Below, one piece after another: positions 1-8,834 of a stretch of 64,000 nucleotides of DNA. This stretch comes from Kribbella sindirgiensis. GTDB taxonomy: Bacteria > Actinomycetota > Actinomycetes > Propionibacteriales > Kribbellaceae. Location: NCBI RefSeq assembly GCF_004331435.1, contig NZ_SJKA01000003.1, positions 434,001-498,000 on the forward strand. Direction: 5' to 3'. The position numbers and the translations under genes were made by a program. Within the stretch, counting starts at the first letter, position 1. Each line of letters begins with the position of its first letter. The notes beneath the pieces are model-generated. The model did not search any database and was not told the origin of the DNA. It worked only from the letters and a program-made list of their open reading frames with translations.

Positions 1-900
1 CTCGGTCGCGCTGTCCTGAACCGGGGTACGGAAAACGCGACGGCGCTTCTTTCCGTTGACGGTGTCGACGACCGGGAGTTCGAGCCGGCCGACGATGTGG
101 CTGCCGTCGGCGCGTTCGAGGATGAAGTCCGGGTGCAGGTCGCCCAGGGCCGGCTGCCGGACCAGCTTGGTCGCGTCGAACGCCGACAGCAGGATGCTCT
201 CGTGCTTGTCCAGGAACTCGTCGACGGTCGAATCCTGCAGACCGTGCGCAAGGTACGTGCTCTCGAACGCGTCCGCCTTCAGAACGGCCGGGTCGACCGG
301 CAGGCTGACCGTGCCGATCGGGTCGAGGTGCGGGCTGGCGTTGGAGTAGTTCCGCAGGAAGTCGAGGTACTTGTCGGCCGGCTCGGAGCGGTGGATCGCC
401 AGCGCGAAGAACACCCAGTGCGCGCGCAGCGACTCGCCCGCGGTGTGCACGAGCAGCGCGCGGTCGAACGTCGAGTAGTTTCCGGGCGCGAACCGCAGCA
501 GCTCGTCCGCCGGGCCGGCCGCGACGTCCCCGAGCATGTTCCCAGTGCCCGGAAAACGTTGTTCGAGGGCACTCTTGCCGGCGTCGGTCGTGACGGTCGC
601 GTCCTTGAACCAGTTCTGTCCTTGCAGGTTCGCGACCACGGTGCGGCCGTCGCCGATTCCGAAGTACTCCTCGACGCTGCCCACCTTCTGCCGGCGGACT
701 TCGAGCGACCGGTACTCACGGGTCAGCCCGACGAGCTCGAGGATGTTCCAGTCCGGCGTCTCGGTCAGCACCATCATCCGCGGGAACAGCATCGGCCCGG
801 GCAGCTCGGTCCGGTGACTCACCGGCAGATGCCCGGCAGCCTCCTTCAGGTGCTCCCCCCAGAACTGGCTGTTCACCTTCACGAACTCGGTGGGTTTCAT
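1..900 (-). CDS. Hypothetical protein with possible Shedu/DUF4263-like C-terminal region (3' end cut by window)
   Basis: The reading frame is open from an ATG at 900, with a GAGGAG ribosome site just upstream, to the window edge; 300 residues are visible and the C-terminus is missing. The first 220 residues match nothing I recognise. From about residue 226 the pattern EFLDKHESILL, then HPDFILERADG (D258), then a beta strand ending in LELP (E274) and a basic stretch resembles the PD-(D/E)XK core of DUF4263, the nuclease domain of Shedu defence proteins. In that family the second strand usually reads E-L-K or E-I-K; here it reads R-L-E-L, so the catalytic residues may be altered. Function is therefore uncertain. 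It sits 82 bp beyond the stop of the next minus-strand gene. Confidence 0.6.
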   Translation of the reverse strand, partial: MKPTEFVKVNSQFWGEHLKEAAGHLPVSHRTELPGPMLFPRMMVLTETPDWNILELVGLTREYRSLEVRRQKVGSVEEYFGIGDGRTVVANLQGQNWFKDATVTTDAGKSALEQRFPGTGNMLGDVAAGPADELLRFAPGNYSTFDRALLVHTAGESLRAHWVFFALAIHRSEPADKYLDFLRNYSNASPHLDPIGTVSLPVDPAVLKADAFESTYLAHGLQDSTVDEFLDKHESILLSAFDATKLVRQPALGDLHPDFILERADGSHIVGRLELPVVDTVNGKKRRRVFRTPVQDSATE

Positions 901-982
901 CGTTCTCCTCGCTCAAAACACTCGGACTCAACCTTCAACTCCCGCCCGAGCAAACCCTATTCCCGGCCGCCTCGGTCCCCGG

Positions 983-3178
983 CTATCTGAGGGCGATCAG
1001 GCCGTCTCTGCCACTGACCAGGATCAGCTCGCCGGCAGCGATCACACCCTGCCGGCACGTGACGCTCCGATCCAGGTCGACGTACTCGACCTGGGCGCCT
1101 TCGGAGATCTTCGCGATCCGGCAAACGTTTTCGTTGTCCATCAGAAACACCCGGCCGCCGGGCGTCACCGCGTACCGGATGCCGGCCGCGAACCCTACTT
1201 TCGCGGCCGAGACGACCCGCCCGTCCGCCGCGTCGACGTACTGCACCAGGGTACCGATGGCGCGCTCCGCGAGGCTCGGGCAACTGAGCAGCACGACGCG
1301 GTCGGCGGCCGGCTTCAGCTGAACCGAGCAGTTCCGGTCCGACGGCAGATCGGAGACCCACCGGACCGCGCCGGAACTCGGATCGATCGCGGTCAGTTTC
1401 CGCGATTTCCGTCCGTCGCCGTCGCCGTCGACACCGACGACCAGGTCGCCGACCGCCATCAGGTTGCTGAGCGAGCCGTCCCGGATCCAGCGCTTCTTGC
1501 CGCTCTTCACGTCCAAGCCGATGAGCTGGTCGGGGGCGTTGCCACAACTGCGTGCCAATCCGACGACGACCATGCCTGCGATGGCCTCGGCGCTCATGCT
1601 GGTGCAGCGGCCGGGCTCGTACGTCCAGCGGTTGGAGCCGTCGAAGTTCGTTCCGTAGAGCTTGTCGGAGCCTTTGCTGACCGACTTTCCGGTGATCAGT
1701 GGGTCGTTGTCGTCGATGTCGTAGTCGCGGGTCCGTTCCCGCCAGCCCGCCGTACGTCTTCCGGTGTCGGCGTCGAGGACGAGGTACCCGAAGTCGTCGT
1801 ACCGGACCAGCAGTTTCCGGCCGCCGTCGAGCACGGACAGCTCCGGATCGTCGTTCGTGTTCGCGCGGAGGTACCGCCAGCGGGACTTGCCGGTTGCGGG
1901 GTCGAGCATCTCGACGGTGCCGCGGCCGCGCGCTATCGCGATGCCGTGCGCGGTCGCGACGGTCGCACCGAATTCGAGCCGGCCGGCGTTGGTCCACATC
2001 CGGTCGCTGCCGACCACAACAGATGCCGCGTCGAGGTTCGCCGGCCGACGGTCGCCTTCGACGTGCTCGTTCGCGCTGAACATGTAGGCGCGCTGGAGCG
2101 GATCGATGACGTAGACGGTCACGAGAACTACTGCCACGACGGCGGCGAGGGCGGCGAGCATCTGGCCGCGATTCCGGGTGACACCGGGAGTGAACCTGGT
2201 CGCAGCGAAGGCTGCCGCGCCGGCCAGGATCAGCAGGACGGACAGGATCACCAGGAGCGGAACACGTTGTCCGACTCCCGAAGCACCGGTTGTCCGCGGA
2301 ACGGTGAGTAGCACGGTCACCAGGCAGACGAGTCCGATCATTGCGGGCACGGCGGTGAGGATGCGGGCCTTGCGGTCGGAACGGCGTACCGCCCACCAGA
2401 GACCGGCGACCGCCGCGGCCGCGAACAGAGCCATGACGACGGCCGGCCACTTCGGATCGCTCTCGGACGCGGGGATCTGCCACGGCTGCCCGATCGCCGC
2501 GGCGCCTGCCGCGAAGGCAACGAATGCGGCTAGCACTGCCAGCACCGAGAGCCCAGTCCGCTGCCAACCACGCCAGACGGATGGCGTCAGCTGATCCAGC
2601 AGCTCCAGCTCCGAGGTGAGATTGGCCCGGGCGGCTTCGTCGTACCGCTCGTGCGCGCGCTGCGTCCGGTAGATCCGCTCGGACGCGAGCATGGTCCGTA
2701 GCTGCTCCCGCCGCGCCTCCGCGTCGAAACGGGTATCGCGGCGCAGTTCGGACGCAAACGTCGAGTACTGCGAATCCGCGAGTACGGCGTCGACCGCGTC
2801 GAGCAGCACGTCCGCGTTGGCATCGTGAACCTGGGCGCGATCGCCGGTGAGCCGGACCAGGCGAGCAACCTCAGCAGTCCGCACCGCGGTCACGCCGTAC
2901 GTCGGCAGCAATTCCTCCGCCAACTGCGCCGACGCTTCGGCATCCTGCTGCTCGGTGTTCGCCCTGGTGTGCTCGGCGCGATGGAACCAGGCCGCCAACC
3001 GCACCGCCGCCGGATCCGTACACAACTGCTCCAGCGGCTCCAGCGCGGTCAGCACATCGACCAGGTACCGATCCCGATAGGCAACTCGCCACTTCTCGAC
3101 GTACCGCCCCGCCAACTCGTCCGCGAGCGCCCCCGCGTCAGGCACCACGTCATCCCACATTCCCCGTAATCCAGCCAC
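983..3178 (-). CDS. Degenerate HD-domain protein fused to five membrane helices and a PQQ-like beta-propeller
   Basis: This 731-aa protein has three parts. Residues 1-200 follow the layout of predicted HD phosphohydrolases of the COG4339 type, including the WFH segment at 64-66, the region around 125-140 and the motif ERIYRTQ near 167. The HD aspartate position after WFH is Arg67, so the metal site looks lost. Five hydrophobic helices follow at roughly 209-229, 245-263, 276-293, 306-326 and 340-358. Residues 370-731 contain repeated blade-like segments typical of PQQ/quinoprotein-type propellers, presumably outside the membrane. The GTG start at 3178 has AGGA seven bases upstream; ATG at 3160 is an alternative that matches the usual family N-terminus. 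The role is unknown, perhaps a sensor or scaffold. Confidence 0.75.
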   Translation of the reverse strand: MAGLRGMWDDVVPDAGALADELAGRYVEKWRVAYRDRYLVDVLTALEPLEQLCTDPAAVRLAAWFHRAEHTRANTEQQDAEASAQLAEELLPTYGVTAVRTAEVARLVRLTGDRAQVHDANADVLLDAVDAVLADSQYSTFASELRRDTRFDAEARREQLRTMLASERIYRTQRAHERYDEAARANLTSELELLDQLTPSVWRGWQRTGLSVLAVLAAFVAFAAGAAAIGQPWQIPASESDPKWPAVVMALFAAAAVAGLWWAVRRSDRKARILTAVPAMIGLVCLVTVLLTVPRTTGASGVGQRVPLLVILSVLLILAGAAAFAATRFTPGVTRNRGQMLAALAAVVAVVLVTVYVIDPLQRAYMFSANEHVEGDRRPANLDAASVVVGSDRMWTNAGRLEFGATVATAHGIAIARGRGTVEMLDPATGKSRWRYLRANTNDDPELSVLDGGRKLLVRYDDFGYLVLDADTGRRTAGWRERTRDYDIDDNDPLITGKSVSKGSDKLYGTNFDGSNRWTYEPGRCTSMSAEAIAGMVVVGLARSCGNAPDQLIGLDVKSGKKRWIRDGSLSNLMAVGDLVVGVDGDGDGRKSRKLTAIDPSSGAVRWVSDLPSDRNCSVQLKPAADRVVLLSCPSLAERAIGTLVQYVDAADGRVVSAAKVGFAAGIRYAVTPGGRVFLMDNENVCRIAKISEGAQVEYVDLDRSVTCRQGVIAAGELILVSGRDGLIALR

Positions 3179-3251
3179 CTGCCGATCCTGGCAGACACCC
3201 GGTCCGACCCGCCGATCAGGTTAGGCTGCACTAACTTTCACGAGGAGGGGT

Positions 3252-5699
3252 ATGTCGGCGCGGTTCCTTCCCGGGTGGGTGATCGTGAGCGCCGAGTCCG
3301 GGCGCCTGCTGGCGGATCCGGACGAACTGGCGGTCGAGCTCGGCACCGTGCGGAACGACGGAAACGGTACGTACACGATTTCCGGCGGCGCGGAAACGTT
3401 CCGGCTGATCAAGCGCGTGGGACCGGTCCGCCCCGGGGTAAGCCTCGAGTACTCCCTGGACCTCGACGACGTACCGACCGTCGACCTGACGCTCTCGGAC
3501 CGGTTGGCGCCCGACGAGGTCGCGCCGACCCTGGCCAGGGCACTGGCCGAGTCCGCAGCCGTGATCCGCGGTGGCGAACCGAGCGAGTACCGGGTCTTCG
3601 GCCCGGCCAGTACGCCGGACGTCGACGCCGTACAACGCCCTGCCGACGCCGCTCACCGCGCCGAGCTCCGCCAGCGCGGCCGGCTGGAACGCACACTCCC
3701 CCGCGACCAGACAGGCGACGCGCGGCGGGCCGCGGTACGCAAGCGGATCCGGGCGCTCGCGCTCACCATGGGCGTTGCCGACGGACAGCCGAACGCCGAA
3801 CTGCTCCGCACTCTCCTGACCGCGGAGGAACGCGCGATCCTCGACCGCGCCGCGGACCCGGACGCACGTCCGTTGGAGGATCGTGTCGATCAACGCGGGT
3901 ACCTCGCGAAGGCGCTAGGCGGATCGGGTGTTTCCGCCGCGGTGATCGGTACGGCGGCGGCGGTGTTCACCGGCAATCCGCTGGTCGGGTTCGGTATCGC
4001 GGTGCCGACGATCGTCAACGCGGCCGTCGGATCGTTCGCCGAGCGGCGCCTGGACGAGCAGAAGATGTCCGGACGGAAACCGGCGTACACAGCCGAACGG
4101 AAACAGCGCGAGTACGAGTTTCCGGGGCTGCGTGCGCTGCTGGACGGAGCGGATCCGGTCCGCCCTGCGATGGTAAAGATGCCGCGGGCAACGGCTTGGC
4201 GCAACTACCTGCGCCGGTACGCGATGCCGACCCTGGCCACCGCCGCGGTCGCGGGGGCTCTCACGACCTTCGGCGTACCGGCGATGTCGACCGCTCTGGT
4301 GATCGCGACGTCGGCCCTCGCCAAGTCCCTCGCGGAACGCCTGGTCGACACGAAGAAACTGGAATTCCGGCTCCGGCGCATCGACGCCACCGAACGAATC
4401 CGCCTCTCCGATCCGACGTTGTACGTCAACCAATTGGCCACCGAGATCAACGAGCTGCGGACGCGGTTCGACCGGGCGCTCGGCGCGCTGCGAACCGGGG
4501 CAGCCGCGCCGGGCGACGCGCCGTCGGCCGCGGATGTTCCGGGTGCGCCGCCGTTCACAGTCAGTCTTGCGGCGCAGCTGATCGAGAACGTGTCGGGTAC
4601 GGCGCGTCGAGCGTTCGTCGGAGGCCGCCGTACGCCCGGCGCCGAGCCCACCCCGCTCGCGCGGCACGTCGGTCCGGAAATGCAGGGCTTGCTCGCCGCG
4701 GCCGGCCCCGGCCTGCTCGGTGCGCTGACCGGCGCGATGGGCGACAAGTACTTCCTGAACCGCGATGAGCCCGCCCGCGACGCCTCGAAGATGTGGTCAC
4801 GCAAGCACCAGGAGGCCGCCCAGTCCGTGGCGCTCGCCGAGAGCGTCGAGCCGCGGCTGCGCGCGTTCCGGGAGCTCGCCGACCGGTTGGAGAATGCGGC
4901 GGGCCCACCTGCTGACCTGTCCACGCGAGCCGCCGAGCGCGGTCTGCCGACGGTCACGGCGCCGCCCGCTGGTCCGCGTCCGCCTGCCCGGGCACCGCTG
5001 TCGGCGTACGCCGTCCAAGCAGCGGCAGGCTCACTCGGCGGACTGGCCGGAGCTGTCGGCCTGGACATGCTCCTCGACCTCCCCGATCTCGCAGTCGTGC
5101 TCACTGCTGCGGGCGCGGCGGGTTCGACGACGGCGACACCGGCCGCGCGCTACCTGTTCCGCCGCCGCGAACTCGGGGTCCACGAGGCGCTGGAAACGGA
5201 CAAGGCAGTACGAGCCGTCAACCAGACCGAACTGCTCGAGCAGCGCGCGATCACCCGCTACCTGATGACCCAACTAGCGATGCAAGCCGAGGCAATCACC
5301 AACCAGCCCACCCCGCCCAGCACCGGCATCGACGAGGCAGTACGCCGCCTGGCTGCCGAACCACCCGGCAAACCGCTCCTGGCCGAACGCCTCATCGCCC
5401 TCGAACAACTCGCCCAAGCCGAGTCCGCCGTAGCCCACCACACAACCCACGGCACCCCCGACTCACGCACCCACGTCCGCCAACACCTCGACCAAACCCT
5501 CGAAAAGATCAACACCCTCTGGCAAGAGGCCGGCGTACCAAGCCCCCTCAACACCACGCCCCCCACCGCCGAACTCGACCGCCTACGCCACCTGCTCACC
5601 AACCCAACGTCCCCCGCCCAACGCGTGGAATCGACCTCCTGGACGCCTGCTTCCAACGCCAACGCCAACCCTCGAGCCCACGAATCCCGCGACCGGTAG
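3252..5699 (+). CDS. Unrecognised 815-aa protein with four hydrophobic segments
   Basis: ATG at 3252 follows a strong GAGGAGGGG site. I do not recognise the family. The N-terminal 120 residues look like a small beta-rich domain. Four hydrophobic, Gly/Ala-rich segments lie at about 222-262, 323-362, 476-498 and 584-628. Each is followed by a charged, Arg/Glu-rich helix (for example FAERRLDEQK, LAERLVDTKKLEFRLRR, YLFRRRELG), which suggests internal duplication of a hairpin-plus-helix unit. The C-terminal 80 residues are Pro/Thr-rich and probably disordered. It is transcribed divergently from the HD/propeller gene, 73 bp away, and ends 3 bp from the convergent channel gene. A membrane-inserting or membrane-remodelling role is possible but not supported by any motif. 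Confidence 0.7.
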   Translation: MSARFLPGWVIVSAESGRLLADPDELAVELGTVRNDGNGTYTISGGAETFRLIKRVGPVRPGVSLEYSLDLDDVPTVDLTLSDRLAPDEVAPTLARALAESAAVIRGGEPSEYRVFGPASTPDVDAVQRPADAAHRAELRQRGRLERTLPRDQTGDARRAAVRKRIRALALTMGVADGQPNAELLRTLLTAEERAILDRAADPDARPLEDRVDQRGYLAKALGGSGVSAAVIGTAAAVFTGNPLVGFGIAVPTIVNAAVGSFAERRLDEQKMSGRKPAYTAERKQREYEFPGLRALLDGADPVRPAMVKMPRATAWRNYLRRYAMPTLATAAVAGALTTFGVPAMSTALVIATSALAKSLAERLVDTKKLEFRLRRIDATERIRLSDPTLYVNQLATEINELRTRFDRALGALRTGAAAPGDAPSAADVPGAPPFTVSLAAQLIENVSGTARRAFVGGRRTPGAEPTPLARHVGPEMQGLLAAAGPGLLGALTGAMGDKYFLNRDEPARDASKMWSRKHQEAAQSVALAESVEPRLRAFRELADRLENAAGPPADLSTRAAERGLPTVTAPPAGPRPPARAPLSAYAVQAAAGSLGGLAGAVGLDMLLDLPDLAVVLTAAGAAGSTTATPAARYLFRRRELGVHEALETDKAVRAVNQTELLEQRAITRYLMTQLAMQAEAITNQPTPPSTGIDEAVRRLAAEPPGKPLLAERLIALEQLAQAESAVAHHTTHGTPDSRTHVRQHLDQTLEKINTLWQEAGVPSPLNTTPPTAELDRLRHLLTNPTSPAQRVESTSWTPASNANANPRAHESRDR

Positions 5700-5702
5700 C
5701 CC

Positions 5703-6455
5703 CTACCTGCCGGGCTCGTTTGACTCCAGCTCGCTCGGCGAACGGCCCAGTTCGGCGCGCAACGCCCGGACCTCCTCGACGAGTGCCGACACCTGCTCTC
5801 GCAGGTCCGCCTCATCGCGCTCCTGCCGTGCGACGTGCTCGACGAACCAGGAGGCCAGTGCAGCAGTCACCACCCCGAGCAGCGCGATCCCGCCGAGCAT
5901 CAGCCCAACGCCGGCGATGCGCCCAGCACCCGTGGTGGGAAAACGATCCCCGTATCCGACCGTGGTGATCGTTGTGACTGCCCACCAGGCCGCGTCGCCG
6001 AAGTTCTTGATGTTCGCCGAGGGCTGCGAACGTTCCGCATCCAGTACTGCAACCGCCGCGGTGAACCCCAACAGGCCGACGCCACCGATCACGTAAACGA
6101 TCGCGCGACCGCGCAGCGAGGACGCCGCCCGGCGGTTCAGCCGGCCCAGCGCGGTCACGACCCGTAGAACCCGCAACGGCCGGAGCAGTGGCAACGCCAG
6201 TACGAGCAGGTCGACGACGTGCTCACGAAGAAAGCGCAGTCGTCGCCGCGCGAGGGCCAGCCGAAGAAGGAAGTCGCACGCGAACACTGCCCAGATCGCG
6301 ACCGCCGCGACCGAGCACGCATGGCGGAGGCCTTCCGCCATGAAAGGCTCCATGACCGGCCACGAGTAGGCAACGAGAAACAGGACGGCCGCGACCGTCA
6401 ACGGCCACTCGGCGCCCCTCTCGTACTGCTCGGCGAACGCGTCCCTCCCCATCAT
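5703..6455 (-). CDS. Voltage-sensor-type potassium channel
   Basis: A 250-aa membrane protein with the K+ selectivity filter TVGYGD at residues 165-170, preceded by a pore helix (AAWWAVTTIT). Four helices precede it. The S4-like helix around residues 70-100 carries regularly spaced arginines (RLALARRRLRFLREH, then RPLRVLRVV), so this looks like a six-helix channel rather than a KcsA-type one. After the last helix (180-203) comes a charged, heptad-like C-terminal coil (DLREQVSALVEEVRALRAEL) that probably assembles the tetramer. The open frame extends upstream through the tRNA, so I placed the start at ATG 6455, which has a GGGGGG tract just upstream; ATG 6473 is possible. Confidence 0.85.
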   Translation of the reverse strand: MMGRDAFAEQYERGAEWPLTVAAVLFLVAYSWPVMEPFMAEGLRHACSVAAVAIWAVFACDFLLRLALARRRLRFLREHVVDLLVLALPLLRPLRVLRVVTALGRLNRRAASSLRGRAIVYVIGGVGLLGFTAAVAVLDAERSQPSANIKNFGDAAWWAVTTITTVGYGDRFPTTGAGRIAGVGLMLGGIALLGVVTAALASWFVEHVARQERDEADLREQVSALVEEVRALRAELGRSPSELESNEPGR

Positions 6456-6537
6456 TCCCCCCGGATCGAACATCGTTCCAACAGCGCCACGTGTTACGCG
6501 AGCCACACCACCCCCAACCTGGGGCATCCAACGAGAC

Positions 6538-6571
6538 AGCCCCCGACCTGCGTTTCCGCAGATCAGGGGCT
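6538..6571 (-). terminator. Hairpin terminator downstream of tRNA-Tyr
   Basis: A 15-bp stem (two G-U pairs) closes a GAAA tetraloop, 15 bp after the tRNA 3' end in its direction of transcription. There is no T-run, as is usual in high-GC actinobacteria. The position and shape fit a terminator for the tRNA transcript. Confidence 0.7.
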
Positions 6572-6585
6572 GGTTTTGCAACCAG

Positions 6586-6668
6586 TGGCGGGTGCAGGGT
6601 TCGAACCTGCGTAGGCATAAGCCGACAGATTTACAGTCTGCTCCCTTTGGCCGCTCGGGCAACCCGCC
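6586..6668 (-). tRNA. tRNA-Tyr (anticodon GTA)
   Basis: The minus strand folds as a class II tRNA of 83 nt. The acceptor GGCGGGT pairs with ACCCGCC, the anticodon loop is CTGTAAATC with anticodon GTA, there is a long variable arm, and the T arm has GGTTCGAACC. The CCA end is not encoded. The long variable arm and GTA anticodon both identify bacterial tRNA-Tyr. A hairpin terminator follows. Confidence 0.97.
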
Positions 6669-6750
6669 AGGGTGCTGCCGGTTCGTGAACCGGCGTGGGA
6701 GACGATACAACAGGTAGTGGCCCTGACAGCAAATCGGAAAGGATGTGCCC

Positions 6751-7242
6751 ATGGCTTCGGAGTCCTCCTTCGACATCGTGAACAAGGTGGACCGTCAGGA
6801 GGTGGACAACGCCGTGAACCAGGCGGCGAAGGAGATCAGCCAGCGGTTCGACTTCAAGAACGTGGACGCCGGGATCAAGTGGTCCGGTGAGGCGATCGAC
6901 CTGCAGGCGAGCACCGAGGAGCGGGTGAACGCCGTCCTCGACGTGTTCAAGGACAAGCTGGTCAAGCGCCAGATCTCGCTCAAGGGTCTGCAGGCGGACG
7001 ACCCGAAGCTGTCCGGGAAGATCTACAAGATCAACGCCACGATCGACGCCGGCATCACCCAGGAGAACGCGAAGAAGCTGTCCAAGCTGATCCGCGACGA
7101 GGGCCCGAAGGGTGTCAAGGCCCAGATCCAGGGCGAGGAGCTCCGGGTCTCGAGCAAGAGCCGCGACGACCTGCAGGCGGTGCAGGCGCTGATCAAGGGC
7201 CAGGACCTCGACTTCGCGGTCCAGTTCGTCAACTACCGCTGA
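6751..7242 (+). CDS. yajQ: YajQ family cyclic-di-GMP/nucleotide-binding protein
   Basis: A 163-aa protein that matches the YajQ (UPF0234) family along its whole length. It begins with the typical [20 protein letters not shown], has [12 protein letters not shown] near residue 45, and ends with the family's [12 protein letters not shown]. YajQ folds into two ferredoxin-like domains and binds nucleotides; in Xanthomonas it is a cyclic-di-GMP effector that works through a transcription factor, and its role in actinobacteria is unclear. ATG at 6751 is preferred because GGAAAGG lies eight bases upstream; a GTG six bases earlier would add two residues. It stands alone, divergent from tRNA-Tyr. Confidence 0.95.
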   Translation: MASESSFDIVNKVDRQEVDNAVNQAAKEISQRFDFKNVDAGIKWSGEAIDLQASTEERVNAVLDVFKDKLVKRQISLKGLQADDPKLSGKIYKINATIDAGITQENAKKLSKLIRDEGPKGVKAQIQGEELRVSSKSRDDLQAVQALIKGQDLDFAVQFVNYR

Positions 7243-7323
7243 ATCCCAGCCGCGTTGTGCCCGGTAATCGGTTCGCGGGTGGGCTGGTTGCCGGGCATGC
7301 TGGCGGGTGTGGGCGAGACGTTG

Positions 7324-8250
7324 ATGCGGAAGTGGTTGCTGGCTGACTTCGGGCTCGAGGTGGTGGAGCTCACACCGGTGGTGTACGGCGCGGACGTCGC
7401 GGCGCAGGTGTGGCGGGCGAGTACGGCGACCAACACGTACGCCGTGAAGTGGAGCGGCGCCGGAACGAACACGGGCCATCAGGTTGCGGCGTTCCTCGCC
7501 GACAGCGGCCTGCCCGGCGTACCTGAGTTGATCCGGACGTCCGAGGGCGGTCTGTGGAGTGTGCACGCGAAGAAGCGGTTGACGATCACACCGTGGATCG
7601 ACGGTCCGCGCGCGGCCGAGACCGGGCTGACGGACGAGCAGTGGTCGGCGTACGGCGTGCTGCTCCGGCGGGTGCACGACGCTGAGCCCCCGGTGAAGCT
7701 GCGGGGCGCATTACCGAGGCACAGTCACATCGACGCGCGTACGCCGGCGCTCGCGGAGGAGGTCCGTACGAGGCTCGAGGCCCCCGAAGGGAAGGTCGAG
7801 GAGGAGCTCGCGGCGGTGTGGAAGCAGTACGAGCACGTGATCGCGGACCTGCTCACCAACCGGCCGCCCGCGCCGAGCGGCCCGCGGGTCGTCTGCCATG
7901 GCGACCCGCATCTCGGCAACGTCCTGGTCGACGACGGGCTGCACCTGATCGACTGGGACGACGTGATCTACGCGCCCCGCGAGCAGGACCTGATGTTCAT
8001 GCTCGGCGGAATGGGTGATGTCGGCCCCACGACGCCTGCCCAACAGAACGTGTTCCTCGCCGGCTACGGACCGCACACCCTCGACGAGGACGCCATCCAC
8101 TACTACCGCCACGTCAGGGCCTTCGAGGACGTCGTCGGCTGGTCCCATCAGGCCATCACCGGCCCCGACGAGCCCTACGCCCTCCAGGTGACCAAAGGCA
8201 TCCTCGCGGAAGGCCTAGCAGCGCTAGCGGTTTCTCGAGAGATGCGGTGA
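7324..8250 (+). CDS. Aminoglycoside phosphotransferase-like kinase (APH/choline kinase fold)
   Basis: A protein of about 308 aa. Around residue 192 it has the catalytic-loop motif HGDPHLGN, followed by the metal-binding LIDWDDV, both hallmarks of the protein-kinase-like APH fold. The family phosphorylates small molecules such as aminoglycosides, spectinomycin-type drugs, homoserine or choline; the substrate cannot be read from the sequence. The N-terminal lobe has the expected strand with a lysine (TYAVKW). I chose ATG 7324 with a GGGCGAG site, but in-frame starts exist at 7297 and 7255. The next gene overlaps its stop by 4 bp, so the two are probably co-translated. Confidence 0.8.
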   Translation: MRKWLLADFGLEVVELTPVVYGADVAAQVWRASTATNTYAVKWSGAGTNTGHQVAAFLADSGLPGVPELIRTSEGGLWSVHAKKRLTITPWIDGPRAAETGLTDEQWSAYGVLLRRVHDAEPPVKLRGALPRHSHIDARTPALAEEVRTRLEAPEGKVEEELAAVWKQYEHVIADLLTNRPPAPSGPRVVCHGDPHLGNVLVDDGLHLIDWDDVIYAPREQDLMFMLGGMGDVGPTTPAQQNVFLAGYGPHTLDEDAIHYYRHVRAFEDVVGWSHQAITGPDEPYALQVTKGILAEGLAALAVSREMR

Positions 8251-8834
8251 CGATGCTCCGGCCCGACTATCCGCTCCGCACCGCACGCCTGCTGTTGCGG
8301 CCCTTCACACTCTCGGACTTCGACGATCTGTACGCGATCCGCTCCCGCGACGACGTGACCCGCTACCTGTACGCCGAGCCGGAAAGCCCGGAGCAGGTGC
8401 AGGAGGTCCTCAAGCGCAAGATCGGTGAGTCCACGCTGGACGTCGTCGGGCAGACCATCTCGCTCGCGGTGGTCTGGCCGCAGCTCGGCCGGGTGATCGG
8501 CGAGGTCCACCTGCAGTGGCTGAGCGATGAGCATCAGCAGGGCGAGATCGGCTTCGTGATCAACCCGGACCATCACGGCAGCGGGTTCGCGACCGAGGCG
8601 GCCGAAGCGGTGCTGTCTCTCGGTTTCGCTGGACTCGGCCTGCACCGGATCATCGGGCGACTGGACTCTCGCAACGTCGGCTCGGCCCGGGTGCTGGAGA
8701 AGCTCGGCCTGCGTCGCGAGGCCCATTTCCGGCACGACGAGATCTTCAAGGGCGAGTGGAGCGACCAGTTCGTCTACGCGATCCTGGCCGACGAGTGGCC
8801 GCCGGAATCGACTCGTACATGCGCTGACACCTAG
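8247..8834 (+). CDS. GNAT family N-acetyltransferase (RimJ/RimL-like)
   Basis: A 195-aa protein of the Acetyltransf_3 type. It opens with LRTARLLLRPFTLSDFDDL, as RimJ/RimL-like enzymes do, and has the family segment GEIGFVINPDHHGSGFATEA, where the acetyl-CoA pyrophosphate is bound, and NVGSARVLEKLGLRREAHF near the C-terminus. It probably acetylates an amine on a protein N-terminus or small molecule. The GTG start at 8247 overlaps the stop of the phosphotransferase gene (GTGA); ATG 8253 is an alternative. The 3' end overlaps the convergent AraC gene by 4 bp. Confidence 0.9.
   Translation: MTMLRPDYPLRTARLLLRPFTLSDFDDLYAIRSRDDVTRYLYAEPESPEQVQEVLKRKIGESTLDVVGQTISLAVVWPQLGRVIGEVHLQWLSDEHQQGEIGFVINPDHHGSGFATEAAEAVLSLGFAGLGLHRIIGRLDSRNVGSARVLEKLGLRREAHFRHDEIFKGEWSDQFVYAILADEWPPESTRTCADT

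Noticed and set aside
957..2567. A 536-aa minus-strand open frame inside the HD/propeller gene
   Set aside because: It is a shadow in another frame. The HD/propeller frame has family motifs, membrane helices and a ribosome site, whereas this one is Arg-rich without any recognisable motif.
5703..6785. Longer start of the channel gene, through the tRNA
   Set aside because: The extra 110 residues would be encoded by the tRNA-Tyr gene and its terminator, and the channel family begins at the later ATG.
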